DNA from: an uncultured Collinsella sp.
GTDB lineage: Bacteria; Actinomycetota; Coriobacteriia; Coriobacteriales; Coriobacteriaceae
Assembly (NCBI GenBank): GCA_900541045.1
Contig: UQID01000006.1
Location: forward strand, 25,666-89,665
DNA: 64,000 nucleotides
Direction: 5' to 3'
Positions 31,894 through 40,397 of the stretch are shown one piece after another (the first letter of the stretch is position 1; every line of letters begins with the position of its first letter). A model generated the notes under the pieces. That model was not told the DNA's origin. It made no database searches and saw only the letters and a program-made list of their open reading frames with translations. The translations under genes were made by a program, and so were the position numbers.

Positions 31894-32316
31894 TTACCCT
31901 TCGAGCATGCCGTCGAGGGTGCGCCAGGCTAACTCGGCGCATTTGACGCGGGCGGGCATGTGCGAGATGTCCTGGAGCTGGGCGGCCTCGTCCAGGTCTT
32001 CCAGGTCTTCCTCGGAGAGCTGCTCGCCACGGATCATGGCGAGGAAAAGCCCTGCCAGACGACGTGCTTCCTCGACCGTCTCGCCGGTGATGAGGTCGGC
32101 CATGATATCGGCGCTGGCCTGGCTGATGGCGCAGCCGTGACCGGTAAAGGAGGCCTCCTCGATCACGTTGTTCTCGACACGCAGCTGCAGAGTGAGCTCA
32201 TCGCCGCAGCTGGGGTTGATGCCGTCGTGCTCGTGCGTGGGGGCATCCATCTCGTACTTGTAGTCGGGGTGCGAGTTGTGCTCCATAAACGTGGTAGAGG
32301 TGTACAGATTACCCAT
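31894..32316 (-). CDS. sufU: SufU-type iron-sulfur scaffold / sulfur-transfer protein
   Basis: SufU takes sulfur from SufS through a zinc-linked ligand swap and passes it to SufBCD. The 140-residue protein has the three conserved cysteines: NPSCGDELTLQL near residue 37, GHGCAISQASADI near 61, and VKCAELAWRTL near 125. The insert of about 20 residues between the second and third (GLFLAMIRGEQLSEED) marks SufU rather than IscU. Its ATG at 32316 lies inside the sufS 3' end, overlapping by 8 bases, so translation is likely coupled. It is the last gene of the operon. Confidence 0.93.
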   Translation of the reverse strand: MGNLYTSTTFMEHNSHPDYKYEMDAPTHEHDGINPSCGDELTLQLRVENNVIEEASFTGHGCAISQASADIMADLITGETVEEARRLAGLFLAMIRGEQLSEEDLEDLDEAAQLQDISHMPARVKCAELAWRTLDGMLEG

Positions 32317-33634
32317 TGAACGTGCTCCAAACGTGATGCAGGCCGGCGATGAACTTGTCGATATCGGCCTTGTCGTTGTAGAAGGCCACGCTGGCGCGGC
32401 AGCAGGCAAGGTTCTCTACGCCCAGCCAGGTGAGCAGAGGCTGCGCGCAGTGGTGACCGGCGCGGATGCAAACGCCGTCCATGTCCATGATGCTCGCGAC
32501 ATCGTGCGGGTGGATGCCCTTGACGTTAAAGCTGACGACGCCGTGGTGGTTGTCCCAATAGATGGAGCCGATGATCTGGACAAAGTCGAGCTGCATGAGC
32601 TCGCCCATCAGGTAGTGGACGAGTGCCTTCTCACGGGTCTGGATGTTTTCGTAGCCTACCGTGTTGACCAGGTAGTCAAGCGCCGCGCCCGTGGCGAAGA
32701 TGCCGGCGGCGTCCTGCGTGCCGGCCTCGAATTTCTCGGGGACGGGCGCCCAGACGGCGTCCTGCTCGGTGACCGAGTCGATCATCTCGCCGCCGGTGAG
32801 CATGGGCGGCATGGCGTTGAGCAGGTCCATCTTGCCCCACAGCACGCCGATGCCCATGGGGCCCATGGCCTTGTGCGCGCTAAAGGCAAAGAAGTCGGCG
32901 CCCAGATCGGCCACATCGACCGGCATGTGCGGCAGCGACTGCGCGCCGTCGACGACCAGATAGCCGCCGTACTTGTGCACGAGCTTGCCGAGATTCTTGA
33001 CCGGGTTCTCGACGCCCAGGACGTTAGAGACCTGACCCACAGCCAAGATCTTGGTCTTGGGGCCCACCTTGGACAGAACCTCCTCGGTCGTGAGCTGACC
33101 GGTCTTGGTGGGGTAGAGGTAGACGAGCTTGGCGCCGGTCTCGCGGCAGACCTGCTGCCACGGGATCAGGTTAGAGTGGTGCTCCATGATGGTGATGACG
33201 ACCTCGTCGCCCGGCTCGAGGACCGTGGGCGCAAAGCTCTTGGCGACCAGGTTGAGCGACTCGCTCGTGTTGCGGGTGAAGACGACCTCGTTGGCCTGGG
33301 GGGCGCCGATGAGGTCGGCGATCTGCTGGCGCACCTTCGCGATGGCCTCGGTGGCCTCGACGGACAGCGAGTACAGGCCACGCAGGGGGTTGGCGTTCAT
33401 GCGCCGGTAGAAGTCGCGCTCGGCGTCGAGCACGCAGGCGGGACGCTGCGCGGTGGCGGCGCTATCGAGGAAGGCGATCTCGGGGTGCTGCTGGAACAGC
33501 GGGAACTGCGCCTTGTAGGGGTTGGTCTCGATGTCGACGGTAGGCCAGCCGCGCGAGGCCTCGTCGCTGGCGTCGAGCTCCATAGGCTCCGGTGCGGTAC
33601 AGGTGTCGCATTTAACGTGCTCGGTGTCGATCAT
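32309..33634 (-). CDS. sufS: SufS cysteine desulfurase with N-terminal CxxC extension
   Basis: This PLP enzyme removes sulfur from cysteine and holds it as a persulfide. Visible are LDSAATAQRP at the start of the fold, MEHHSNLIPWQ, the cofactor-binding VVDGAQSLPH, the Schiff-base Lys in FSAHKAMGP, and the persulfide Cys396 in RAGHHCAQPLL. The first ~38 residues precede the usual SufS start and contain a CDTC pair (Cys9, Cys12) plus an acidic stretch, which I have not seen in standard SufS. ATG 33634 overlaps the sufD stop (ATGA). A later start is possible, but there is no other Met before the conserved core begins. Confidence 0.94.
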   Translation of the reverse strand: MIDTEHVKCDTCTAPEPMELDASDEASRGWPTVDIETNPYKAQFPLFQQHPEIAFLDSAATAQRPACVLDAERDFYRRMNANPLRGLYSLSVEATEAIAKVRQQIADLIGAPQANEVVFTRNTSESLNLVAKSFAPTVLEPGDEVVITIMEHHSNLIPWQQVCRETGAKLVYLYPTKTGQLTTEEVLSKVGPKTKILAVGQVSNVLGVENPVKNLGKLVHKYGGYLVVDGAQSLPHMPVDVADLGADFFAFSAHKAMGPMGIGVLWGKMDLLNAMPPMLTGGEMIDSVTEQDAVWAPVPEKFEAGTQDAAGIFATGAALDYLVNTVGYENIQTREKALVHYLMGELMQLDFVQIIGSIYWDNHHGVVSFNVKGIHPHDVASIMDMDGVCIRAGHHCAQPLLTWLGVENLACCRASVAFYNDKADIDKFIAGLHHVWSTFNG

Positions 33635-34902
33635 GCGAGCTCCTCCTCAAAGTTGTCGATCAGGTTATTGCCCAAGCGGACGACGGCAGCGCGGGTGCGC
33701 TCGTCAGTGGCGGAAAGCGCGGCGTCCTCCAGCTTGGCGCGGATGAACAGGTCCTCGGCGGCGTTTTGGTCAAGGCCGCGGCAGGCGAGATAGAACAGCT
33801 GTTCGTCACGGACGTGACCGATGGTGGCGCCGTGGTTGCCGGCGACGTCGTCCTCGTCGCAGAGGATGACGGGAACGGTCTTGTTGTCGACGCCCTTGTT
33901 GGCCAAGAGCACGGTTTCGCGCTCGGTGCCGACGGCACCCTTGCAGCCGTGCACGAGGTCGATGGTGCCGCGGTAGACCTTCTTGGACGTACCGGTCAGC
34001 ACGCCGTTGGCGTCGATCTCGCACTCGGTCTTGCGGCCGCGGTGGCGCAGCTCGTAGTTAAAGTCGCGAACTTGTTCGCGGGCACCCAGGTAATCGGTAT
34101 CGATGGTCACCTTGGCGGTGTCGCCCAGCAGGTCGCCGGCAAGGCCGGTGGCGCTGGCACCGGCACCCAGGACGGTGTGCTGCACGTTGACGCGCGCGCC
34201 CTCGTCCAGGAACAGACCGGTGTCGTCGAGCGCGATCCAGCTGTCATCGAGCGTCTGCGTGCAGGTTACGTTGACAGTGGCGTACTCGTGAGCGCACACC
34301 CGCAGCACGGAGCCCACGACGCCTTGGCCGTTGACGGGGGAGTCTAGGGCTAGAGCGAGGTCGAGCGTTGCCTGCGGACGGGCGACGACGTCGATGGCGG
34401 CAATCGCAGCGGCTGCGTCGACGCCATTCACGCGCACAGTGGCCGTGGCGTGCTGGTACGCGGGCACATCGATGACGATGTGCTTGGTGGCGTGCTCGGC
34501 CAGGTAGGTATAGGCGGCCTCACCCATGCCGGTCTCGAAGGCCTCGGCAGGGGAGAGCTCCTCCTCGAGCTTGATGGCGCCGGCCTGGTAGACAGAGGTG
34601 GCGGGCACGTCGAGCTCGGTCTCGGGCGTGATGCGGGCACGATCGGCGGCGTCGCCGGGGGCGGAGGCGCGGCGCTCGGGGAAGCGCTCGGCCATGGCAT
34701 CCATGGCGGCGTCGAAGGCGTCGGCCGAGCCGGCAAACTGTTCGTCCAGCCCCTCGATCTCAACGGCCTCGGCGGGAGCGGCGGCAAGCTCGTCCGAAAG
34801 CTCAAGCTTGGTCTGGTTCATACGCAGCCAACCCCAAGTGGCGGCAGGCATCGCATTAACCTGCTCGAGCGTGGTGGCAGCGGTGTTGGTTTCCTGTTTC
34901 AT
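33631..34902 (-). CDS. sufD: SufD, SufBCD complex subunit
   Basis: SufD pairs with SufB in the scaffold complex on which clusters are built. The C-terminal two-thirds have the right-handed beta-helix typical of SufB/SufD, with YRGTIDLVHGCKGAVGTERETVLL and the conserved EDDVAGNHGATIGHVRDEQLFYLACRGLD, which includes the cluster-relevant His. The N-terminal ~130 residues are Ala/Glu-rich and poorly conserved, as usual. The 423-residue length is normal. Its ATG overlaps the sufB stop by one base (TAATG), and its stop overlaps the sufS start, so the genes are coupled. Confidence 0.92.
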   Translation of the reverse strand: MKQETNTAATTLEQVNAMPAATWGWLRMNQTKLELSDELAAAPAEAVEIEGLDEQFAGSADAFDAAMDAMAERFPERRASAPGDAADRARITPETELDVPATSVYQAGAIKLEEELSPAEAFETGMGEAAYTYLAEHATKHIVIDVPAYQHATATVRVNGVDAAAAIAAIDVVARPQATLDLALALDSPVNGQGVVGSVLRVCAHEYATVNVTCTQTLDDSWIALDDTGLFLDEGARVNVQHTVLGAGASATGLAGDLLGDTAKVTIDTDYLGAREQVRDFNYELRHRGRKTECEIDANGVLTGTSKKVYRGTIDLVHGCKGAVGTERETVLLANKGVDNKTVPVILCDEDDVAGNHGATIGHVRDEQLFYLACRGLDQNAAEDLFIRAKLEDAALSATDERTRAAVVRLGNNLIDNFEEELA

Positions 34903-36314
34903 TATCCGATCGCTCCTTCCATCTCGAGCTTGATCAGGTTGTTCATCTCGACGGCGTACTCAAGCGGCAGCTCCTTGGAGACCGGGTTGGCAAAGCCATT
35001 GACGATCATGGTGCGGGCCTCTTCTTCCGAGATGCCGCGGCTCATCAGATAGAACACCTTGTCGTCGCCGATGCGGCCGATGGTGGCCTCGTGGCCGATG
35101 TCGACATTCTTGGCGCGGATGTCCATGGCGGGGATGGTATCGGAGCGGCTCTGGTCGTCGAGCATCAGCGACTGGCAGCTCACGGTTGCTTTGGAACCTT
35201 CGGCCTTAGGCGTGGCCACGATGGAGCTGCGGAAGGTCTGGATGCCGCCGCTCTTGGAGATACCCTTGGTCTCGACGGTTGCCGAGGTGTCGGGCGCGTT
35301 GAGCACGACCTTGCAGCCGGTATCGAGGTTCTGGCCGGCGCCGGCAAAGGTAATGCCGGTAAAGCTCGAGCGGGCGCGACGGCCGTTGAGCACGCTCATG
35401 GGGTAGAGGTAGCCCACGTGGCTGCCGAAGGAGCCGCTGATCCACTCGATGTCGCCGTCCTCGTCCACGCGCGCACGCTTGGTGTTGAGGTTGTACATGT
35501 TCTTGGACCAGTTCTCGATGGTCGAGTATCGCAGGTGCGCACGCTTGCCCACAAAGAGCTCCACAGCGCCGGCGTGGAGGTTGGCCACGTTGTACTTGGG
35601 CGCGGAGCAGCCCTCAATAAAGTGTAGGTCGGCATCGTCCTCGACGATGATGAGCGTGTGCTCAAACTGGCCGGCGCCCTTGGCGTTGAGGCGGAAGTAG
35701 CTCTGCAGCGGAAAATCGAGCTTGGTGCCCTTGGGCACGTAGACAAACGAGCCGCCCGACCACACGGCACCGTGCAGGGCCGCAAACTTGTGGTCGGTGG
35801 GCGGGATGAGCGTCATAAACTTCTCGTGGATGAGCGGCTCCCACTGCGGATCGTGCAGGGCCTCCTCGATGCCGGAGTAGACGATACCCATCTTGGAAGC
35901 CGTGTCCTGCATGTTGTGGTAGACGAGCTCGGAGTCGTACTGCGCGCCGACGCCCGCCAGGTAGCTACGTTCGGCCTCGGGGATGCCCAGGCGCTCAAAG
36001 GTGCTCTTGATGTCGTCGGGCACCGACTCCCAGTCGTGCTTTTGGTCGGTGTTGGGTTTGACGTAGGTGACGATGTTGTCCATGTCCAGGCCCTCGATGG
36101 AGGGGCCCCACGTCGGGTCGGGGAAGCGGTTGAAGATCTCGAGGGACTTTAAGCGCAGGTCGAGCATCCACTGCGGCTCGTCCTTCTTGGCGCTGATCTC
36201 GCGCACGATGTCGGGCGTGATGCCGGCGTCGAGGCGCTCGAATCCCTCCTCGCCATAGGTGAAGTCGTAGAGGCTGCGGTCGATGTCCGCGACCTCGGTG
36301 CGGTTCTTGGTCAT
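34902..36314 (-). CDS. sufB: SufB, SufBCD scaffold subunit
   Basis: SufB is the cluster-bearing subunit. The 470-residue product contains GVGAQYDSELVYHN, FVYVPKGTKLDFPLQSYFRLN, the conserved EGCSAPKYNVANLHAGAVELFV with the functional Cys, and the C-terminal RAKNVDIGHEATIGRIGDDKVFYLMSRGI that matches the SufD end. This is the best-conserved SUF protein, and the length is normal. It follows sufC by 12 bases and is coupled to sufD. GGGGCG-type sequence precedes the ATG at 36314, so initiation may also rely on sufC translation. Confidence 0.95.
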   Translation of the reverse strand: MTKNRTEVADIDRSLYDFTYGEEGFERLDAGITPDIVREISAKKDEPQWMLDLRLKSLEIFNRFPDPTWGPSIEGLDMDNIVTYVKPNTDQKHDWESVPDDIKSTFERLGIPEAERSYLAGVGAQYDSELVYHNMQDTASKMGIVYSGIEEALHDPQWEPLIHEKFMTLIPPTDHKFAALHGAVWSGGSFVYVPKGTKLDFPLQSYFRLNAKGAGQFEHTLIIVEDDADLHFIEGCSAPKYNVANLHAGAVELFVGKRAHLRYSTIENWSKNMYNLNTKRARVDEDGDIEWISGSFGSHVGYLYPMSVLNGRRARSSFTGITFAGAGQNLDTGCKVVLNAPDTSATVETKGISKSGGIQTFRSSIVATPKAEGSKATVSCQSLMLDDQSRSDTIPAMDIRAKNVDIGHEATIGRIGDDKVFYLMSRGISEEEARTMIVNGFANPVSKELPLEYAVEMNNLIKLEMEGAIG

Positions 36315-36326
36315 TGCGTCGCCCCT

Positions 36327-37127
36327 TTACGCCTGCTGCTCGGCAGCGGCGGCCTCGGCCTGGACGCGCTGCTCGGCGGCCTCGCGCTCGAAGGTCTCAA
36401 AACCGTTCTTGTCGATCCAGGGGATCAGCGAGGCGTCGTCCTCGCGCACGATGTGGCCCTTGACCATAACGTGGACGCGGTCGACATCCAGGTGCTCCAG
36501 GATGCGCGTGTTGTGCGTGATGATGAGCATGGAGCCGTCGCAGCTCTTGCGGTAGGCGTCCATACCATGGCTGACGGTGGACAGGGCGTCGACGTCCAGG
36601 CCGGAGTCGGTCTCGTCGAGGATGGCGAGCTTGGGCTGCAGCAGCAGAAGCTGGAGCATCTCGACCTTCTTTTTCTCGCCGCCCGAGAAGCCCACGCCCA
36701 GCTCGCGGTTGAGGTAGGCAGTGTCCATGTTGAGCTCGGCCGCGAGCTCCTTGACGCGACGGCGGAACTCCTTGCCCTTCATCTCCAGGCCGGGGCGGCC
36801 GGCGATGCTGGCGCGCAAAAAGCTCGACAGCGGCACGCCCGGGATCTCGACCGGGGCCTGGAAGCTCAGGAACAGGCCGGCGCGCGAACGCTTGTCGGTG
36901 GTGAGCTCGGTGATGTCCTGGCCGTCAAAGACGATGCGGCCGTTGTTGACGGTATAGACGGGGTCGCCCATGACCAGGTGGCCGAGGGTGGACTTGCCGG
37001 CGCCGTTGGGTCCCATCAGCACGTGGGTCTCGCCGGCGGCGACGTTGAGGTTGACGTTGTGTAGGATGGTCTTCTCGTCCACGGAGGCAGTCAGACCTTC
37101 GATGGAAAGCAGCGGATTTGCGCTCAT
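36327..37127 (-). CDS. sufC: SufC ATPase of the SufBCD complex
   Basis: SufC is an ABC-type ATPase whose dimerisation opens the SufB-SufD scaffold. The 266-residue protein has Walker A MGPNGAGKSTLGHL, the Q-loop in FLSFQAPVEIPG, the signature LGVGFSGGEKKKVEMLQ, Walker B LAILDETDSGLDVDAL and the H-loop THNTRIL. The C-terminal tail (AEQRVQAEAAAAEQQA) is an Ala/Glu/Gln extension. ATG 37127 is chosen because GAGAGGGACAG lies upstream; the frame goes 10 codons further up. It is the first gene of the operon, so its promoter lies in the 222-base gap that faces the Rrf2 gene. Confidence 0.95.
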   Translation of the reverse strand: MSANPLLSIEGLTASVDEKTILHNVNLNVAAGETHVLMGPNGAGKSTLGHLVMGDPVYTVNNGRIVFDGQDITELTTDKRSRAGLFLSFQAPVEIPGVPLSSFLRASIAGRPGLEMKGKEFRRRVKELAAELNMDTAYLNRELGVGFSGGEKKKVEMLQLLLLQPKLAILDETDSGLDVDALSTVSHGMDAYRKSCDGSMLIITHNTRILEHLDVDRVHVMVKGHIVREDDASLIPWIDKNGFETFEREAAEQRVQAEAAAAEQQA

Positions 37128-37256
37128 GCTGTCCCTCTCTGTATATGGTGTACTCATAGGTGTACTAAACCCTAGGAATCTTCTCGGAATAAAGTTACTA
37201 TGGGTTCGGCGTTAGTCAAGGGAAAACCCGACTAATCCACTCGACTTTTTAGATGT

Positions 37257-37328
37257 GGGACATAATAATCAGGCTTGTTTGCCCCGCGTGCATAAGATTT
37301 GGGACAAACAAGCCTGGTATTTTGTCCC
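37257..37328. repeat. Nested palindrome in front of the Rrf2 gene
   Basis: An outer GGGAC (37257-37261) pairs with GTCCC (37324-37328) and an inner 12-bp arm CAGGCTTGTTTG (37270-37281) with its exact complement (37305-37316). The T run (TATTTTGTCCC) is on the plus side. It ends 21 bases before the Rrf2 start and lies between two divergent units. It may be another GGGAC-type repeat, or a leader hairpin or operator for sufC/rrf2. Confidence 0.75.
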
Positions 37329-37349
37329 GGCAACGATGAGAGGGTAGGT

Positions 37350-37781
37350 ATGCTCATTTCTTCTAAGGGCCGCTATGCCCTCCGGCTGATGATCTATATC
37401 GCAGCGCTTGGTGACGTCGAGGGCAAAATCGCCCTGCGCGAGGTCGCCGACCGCGAGCATATCTCGCAAAAGTATTTGGAGCAGCTGGTCCGTCCGCTCA
37501 TGAAGGCGGGCCTGCTTAAGAGCGTGCGCGGCAAGGGTGGCGGCTACATGATGGCCAAGGACCCCGCCGAGGTGCGTGCCGGCGACATCCTGCGTGCCGT
37601 CGAGGGCAGTACGGCCCCTGTGGCGTGCGATGGCATCGACAACAGCTGCACCCGCAGTGATCTGTGCTCAACGGTCAAGTTCTGGCGCGGTCTGGACGAC
37701 GTGATCGAAAAGTACGTCGACGGCGTGACGTTGGCCGACCTAGCCGCCGTCCCCGAGATCAACTTTGAGATTAAGCTGTAG
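37350..37781 (+). CDS. IscR-like Rrf2-family iron-sulfur-sensing regulator
   Basis: The 143-residue protein has the Rrf2 winged helix (ISSKGRYALRLMIYIA, then ISQKYLEQLVRPLMKAGLLKSVRGKGGGYMMAK). It also has the three cysteines of IscR-type cluster binding, Cys93, Cys100 and Cys106, in VACDGIDNSCTRSDLCS. IscR-type proteins repress cluster-assembly genes when they carry a [2Fe-2S] cluster. Divergent placement from sufC strongly suggests control of the suf operon. The ATG 37350 is chosen because the conserved start MLISSKGRYAL begins there; TAGGT upstream is a weak ribosome-binding site. The MNT gene begins 8 bases after its stop. Confidence 0.92.
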   Translation: MLISSKGRYALRLMIYIAALGDVEGKIALREVADREHISQKYLEQLVRPLMKAGLLKSVRGKGGGYMMAKDPAEVRAGDILRAVEGSTAPVACDGIDNSCTRSDLCSTVKFWRGLDDVIEKYVDGVTLADLAAVPEINFEIKL

Positions 37782-37789
37782 GGCTGCAA

Positions 37790-38077
37790 ATGGCATCTCT
37801 CGACAAGGTGTATAAGCAAATCGAAGATTTTGCTCGGGAATGTAACGCCGAGAAGGTCGTGCTGTTTGGTTCTCGTGCTCGAGGCGACAATTTGCCCAAG
37901 AGCGATATTGACATCGCCGTAGCAGGTTGCCGGGATTTCGGCCGTTTCTCATATTTGATCGAGGAGTGTCTTGATACTCTTTTGGATGTAGATGTCGTCA
38001 ATCTCGACGAGTCCTTATCGCAGCAATTGCTCGATGAAATTGCCAGGGATGGTGTGATTCTGTATGAAAAAATATGA
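37790..38077 (+). CDS. MntA-like nucleotidyltransferase antitoxin
   Basis: This 95-residue minimal nucleotidyltransferase has the GSx10DxD motif exactly: Gly27-Ser28, then Asp39 and Asp41 (GSRARGDNLPKSDID). MNT antitoxins transfer AMP onto a Tyr of their HEPN partner. Its last four codons overlap the start of the HEPN gene, the usual antitoxin-first order. The 95-residue length suits the small MntA/HI0073 group. It follows the Rrf2 gene by only 8 bases, so it may share that transcript. Confidence 0.88.
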   Translation: MASLDKVYKQIEDFARECNAEKVVLFGSRARGDNLPKSDIDIAVAGCRDFGRFSYLIEECLDTLLDVDVVNLDESLSQQLLDEIARDGVILYEKI

Positions 38078-38483
38078 GAACTTTGCCAGCGCCTTGGCGA
38101 ATCTTGAGGATGCGCCCAATCAGGATCTCAACAATGATTTTGTTCAGAGTGGATTGATTAATAAGTTCAATCTTCAATTTGAACTGAGCTGGAAGCTCCT
38201 TAAGCGTCTGCTCGAGTATGAGGGTGCCACGCTTGCCGCGTCGGGGTCTCCTCGTGCCATCCTGAAGGAGGCCTACCGATTCTACGACTTTATTGATGAG
38301 GCGGCCTGGTTAGATATGCTCAGAGACCGCAATACGAACGTCCATATCTATGACAATAAGCTCGCTCAAGATTTGATTCAGCGCATCTTGAACGCCTATA
38401 TCCCCGCTTTCTGCCAGTTGAGGGACGGGCTGATGGAGCGTTACGGCGAGCTTCTGCTGGCGCCCGACGACCAGTTTGTTTAA
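38064..38483 (+). CDS. HEPN-domain toxin (HepT/HI0074-like)
   Basis: The 139-residue all-helical protein has the HEPN RNase motif Rx4-6H, here R89-NTNV-H94-I-Y96, which is the R-x4-H-x-Y form whose Tyr is the AMPylation target in type VII HepT/MntA systems. It overlaps the antitoxin gene by 14 bases. It matches the HI0074 nucleotidyltransferase-substrate-binding family, for which a toxin role is inferred from the motif rather than shown in every member. A terminator is not evident before the next gene, 128 bases on. Confidence 0.88.
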   Translation: MKKYENFASALANLEDAPNQDLNNDFVQSGLINKFNLQFELSWKLLKRLLEYEGATLAASGSPRAILKEAYRFYDFIDEAAWLDMLRDRNTNVHIYDNKLAQDLIQRILNAYIPAFCQLRDGLMERYGELLLAPDDQFV

Positions 38484-38611
38484 TTCCTTAAGATTTCGCG
38501 GAGGGCTGTTGCCGTTTGCCGAGTTGTTGTTGTGTAACAACGGGCGAGCTGCAATACTTAAATCCATCTTTGCAAACTGCACTTTAACTACACCAATGCA
38601 GGGAGGATCTT

Positions 38612-40366
38612 ATGCAGCCCAAACATTCCGCGATTGTGGCGGGCCTGACGTTGGCGCTTTCGTTTGGCACCGTTGCTGCGCCTGTGACTGCTGTTGCCGA
38701 GGAGCCCACGCCGGGTGTTGCCTCGGATGCCACCGATATCGATAAGGGCCTTTATACCCAGCAGTCCTTCTCGGGCGTGTTGAGGTCGGTTCAGGGTGTT
38801 TCGTTTGTCAACGTGACCGCCGAGATGAAGTACTTCACCAAATATGAGAGCCATGGCAACTATAACCAGGGCTTTTCGTATGGCGATGGCTATAACGCGC
38901 TGGGTTATTACCAGTTCGACCGTCGTTGGTCGCTCATTCCGTTTATGAAGCAGGTCTACAACTACGATTCTGCTAAGTACAGCATGCTTAAGGCTGCGAT
39001 CGATCGCAGCAGCGAAATTTCCAACGCGAACAACCCCATGTATGCGAACGGCCAGCTCACCGAGCTGGGTCGTATTGCGCAGGAGGCCTTCCAGGGTGCT
39101 TATAACACCGACCCTGCTGAGTTCTCGGCGCTGCAGGATGCCTATGCGTATAACTCGTACTATGCGGTGACCGAGGCGTGGCTCAAGAGTGCTCTCGGCA
39201 TTGATATCTCCGGCCGCGCCGACTGTGTCAAGGGCATGGTGTGGAGTATTACCAACATGTGCGGCACCGGTGGCTGCAGAGATTTCTTCCGCTGGGCAAA
39301 CCTTTCCAACAGCATGACGGACCGCGAGTTTGTGACGGCGCTTTCCAACAGCGTGGTCAATAACGTGGCGACCAAGTATGCAAGCCAGCCCCAGTATCAT
39401 GAGGGCTGGAAGAACCGCTACCGCAATGAGCTCAAGGATTGTCTGGTCTATATCGCCGAGGACGAGGCTGCCGCGGCAACGCCTGTGGAGCCCGTGCAGC
39501 CCGAGCCCACGCCGGCGCCTGGTCCGAGCATGGCGCCTGCTGCTCCCGCCGCACCGACGCCTGGTACCGATGACGGTGCGGGCGACGATAATGATACGGA
39601 TGCGCCCTCGACCGATACTGACGGCGATGGCTCTGCTGGTGGCACTACCAACGACGGCTCTTCCTCGAGCGGCTCCGATTCGAACGGCTCTGCTGCGGGC
39701 GATTCGTCTTCAAGCTCTGCCGGCAATACGGGCAGTGCCGCCTCTGGTTCGACCGACGCTGGTTCCTCTGACTCTTCCACTGGCTCGAGCGATTCTTCCG
39801 CCGATACTGGTTCTAGCAATGACTCTAACTCTGACGCCGCTTCTGATTCCGGTGCTTCCAAGGACGACTCGAATAAGGCGCCGGACGCGCCGGTTATTTC
39901 GACGGACAAGAAGCCCTCTTTCGTTGTGCAGCTTGGCTACACGTTTGGTTCCTCGCTGATGGCTGGCGCAAGCAGCTTGTCTCCTGACAAGAACAATTCT
40001 GATCAGACTTCCACGGAAAAGGCCGAGGCCGCAAAGGGCGACTCCAAGGACGATGATTCCGAGAAGACCGAGTCCGATAAGAGTACTAGCTCTGAGGAAA
40101 AGGGCGAGAAGTCCGCTCAGAAGAAGGACGAGGAAAAGGGCAAGACCGACAACCAGAACCAGGAGCAAAATGGCTCTAAAACGGTGACCACCACGACCAC
40201 GACCAAGTCTTCGGGCGGCAACATGCCCAAGACGGGCGACCTCATCGTTATGGCGAGCCTTGCGAGCGCGAGCCTGGCCACGCTGGGCGCCACGTCTATC
40301 GTGAGCGGTAAGCATAAACTTGATCAGGAGAACAAGGCCGCTGGCGAGGACGGTTCCGAGGAGTAG
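38612..40366 (+). CDS. Secreted lysozyme-like protein with sortase-type anchor
   Basis: The 584-residue protein has a signal peptide (residues 1-30, ending TAVAEE). The N-terminal domain (60-280) holds KYESHGNYNQGFSYGDG and ALGYYQFDRRWSLIPF, which resembles the catalytic-Glu region of lysozyme/transglycosylase folds, with Glu79 the candidate acid; the match is by eye. Residues ~290-520 are a low-complexity Pro/Ala then Ser/Asp/Gly then Lys/Glu linker. The end shows MPKTG at 538-542, a hydrophobic helix and a basic KHK. The tail after the helix, about 15 residues and acidic, is longer than usual for sortase substrates. It is probably wall-anchored. Confidence 0.7.
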   Translation: MQPKHSAIVAGLTLALSFGTVAAPVTAVAEEPTPGVASDATDIDKGLYTQQSFSGVLRSVQGVSFVNVTAEMKYFTKYESHGNYNQGFSYGDGYNALGYYQFDRRWSLIPFMKQVYNYDSAKYSMLKAAIDRSSEISNANNPMYANGQLTELGRIAQEAFQGAYNTDPAEFSALQDAYAYNSYYAVTEAWLKSALGIDISGRADCVKGMVWSITNMCGTGGCRDFFRWANLSNSMTDREFVTALSNSVVNNVATKYASQPQYHEGWKNRYRNELKDCLVYIAEDEAAAATPVEPVQPEPTPAPGPSMAPAAPAAPTPGTDDGAGDDNDTDAPSTDTDGDGSAGGTTNDGSSSSGSDSNGSAAGDSSSSSAGNTGSAASGSTDAGSSDSSTGSSDSSADTGSSNDSNSDAASDSGASKDDSNKAPDAPVISTDKKPSFVVQLGYTFGSSLMAGASSLSPDKNNSDQTSTEKAEAAKGDSKDDDSEKTESDKSTSSEEKGEKSAQKKDEEKGKTDNQNQEQNGSKTVTTTTTTKSSGGNMPKTGDLIVMASLASASLATLGATSIVSGKHKLDQENKAAGEDGSEE

Positions 40367-40397
40367 CTTCTCGGTTGCTGAATAACTAAAGAGTGGG

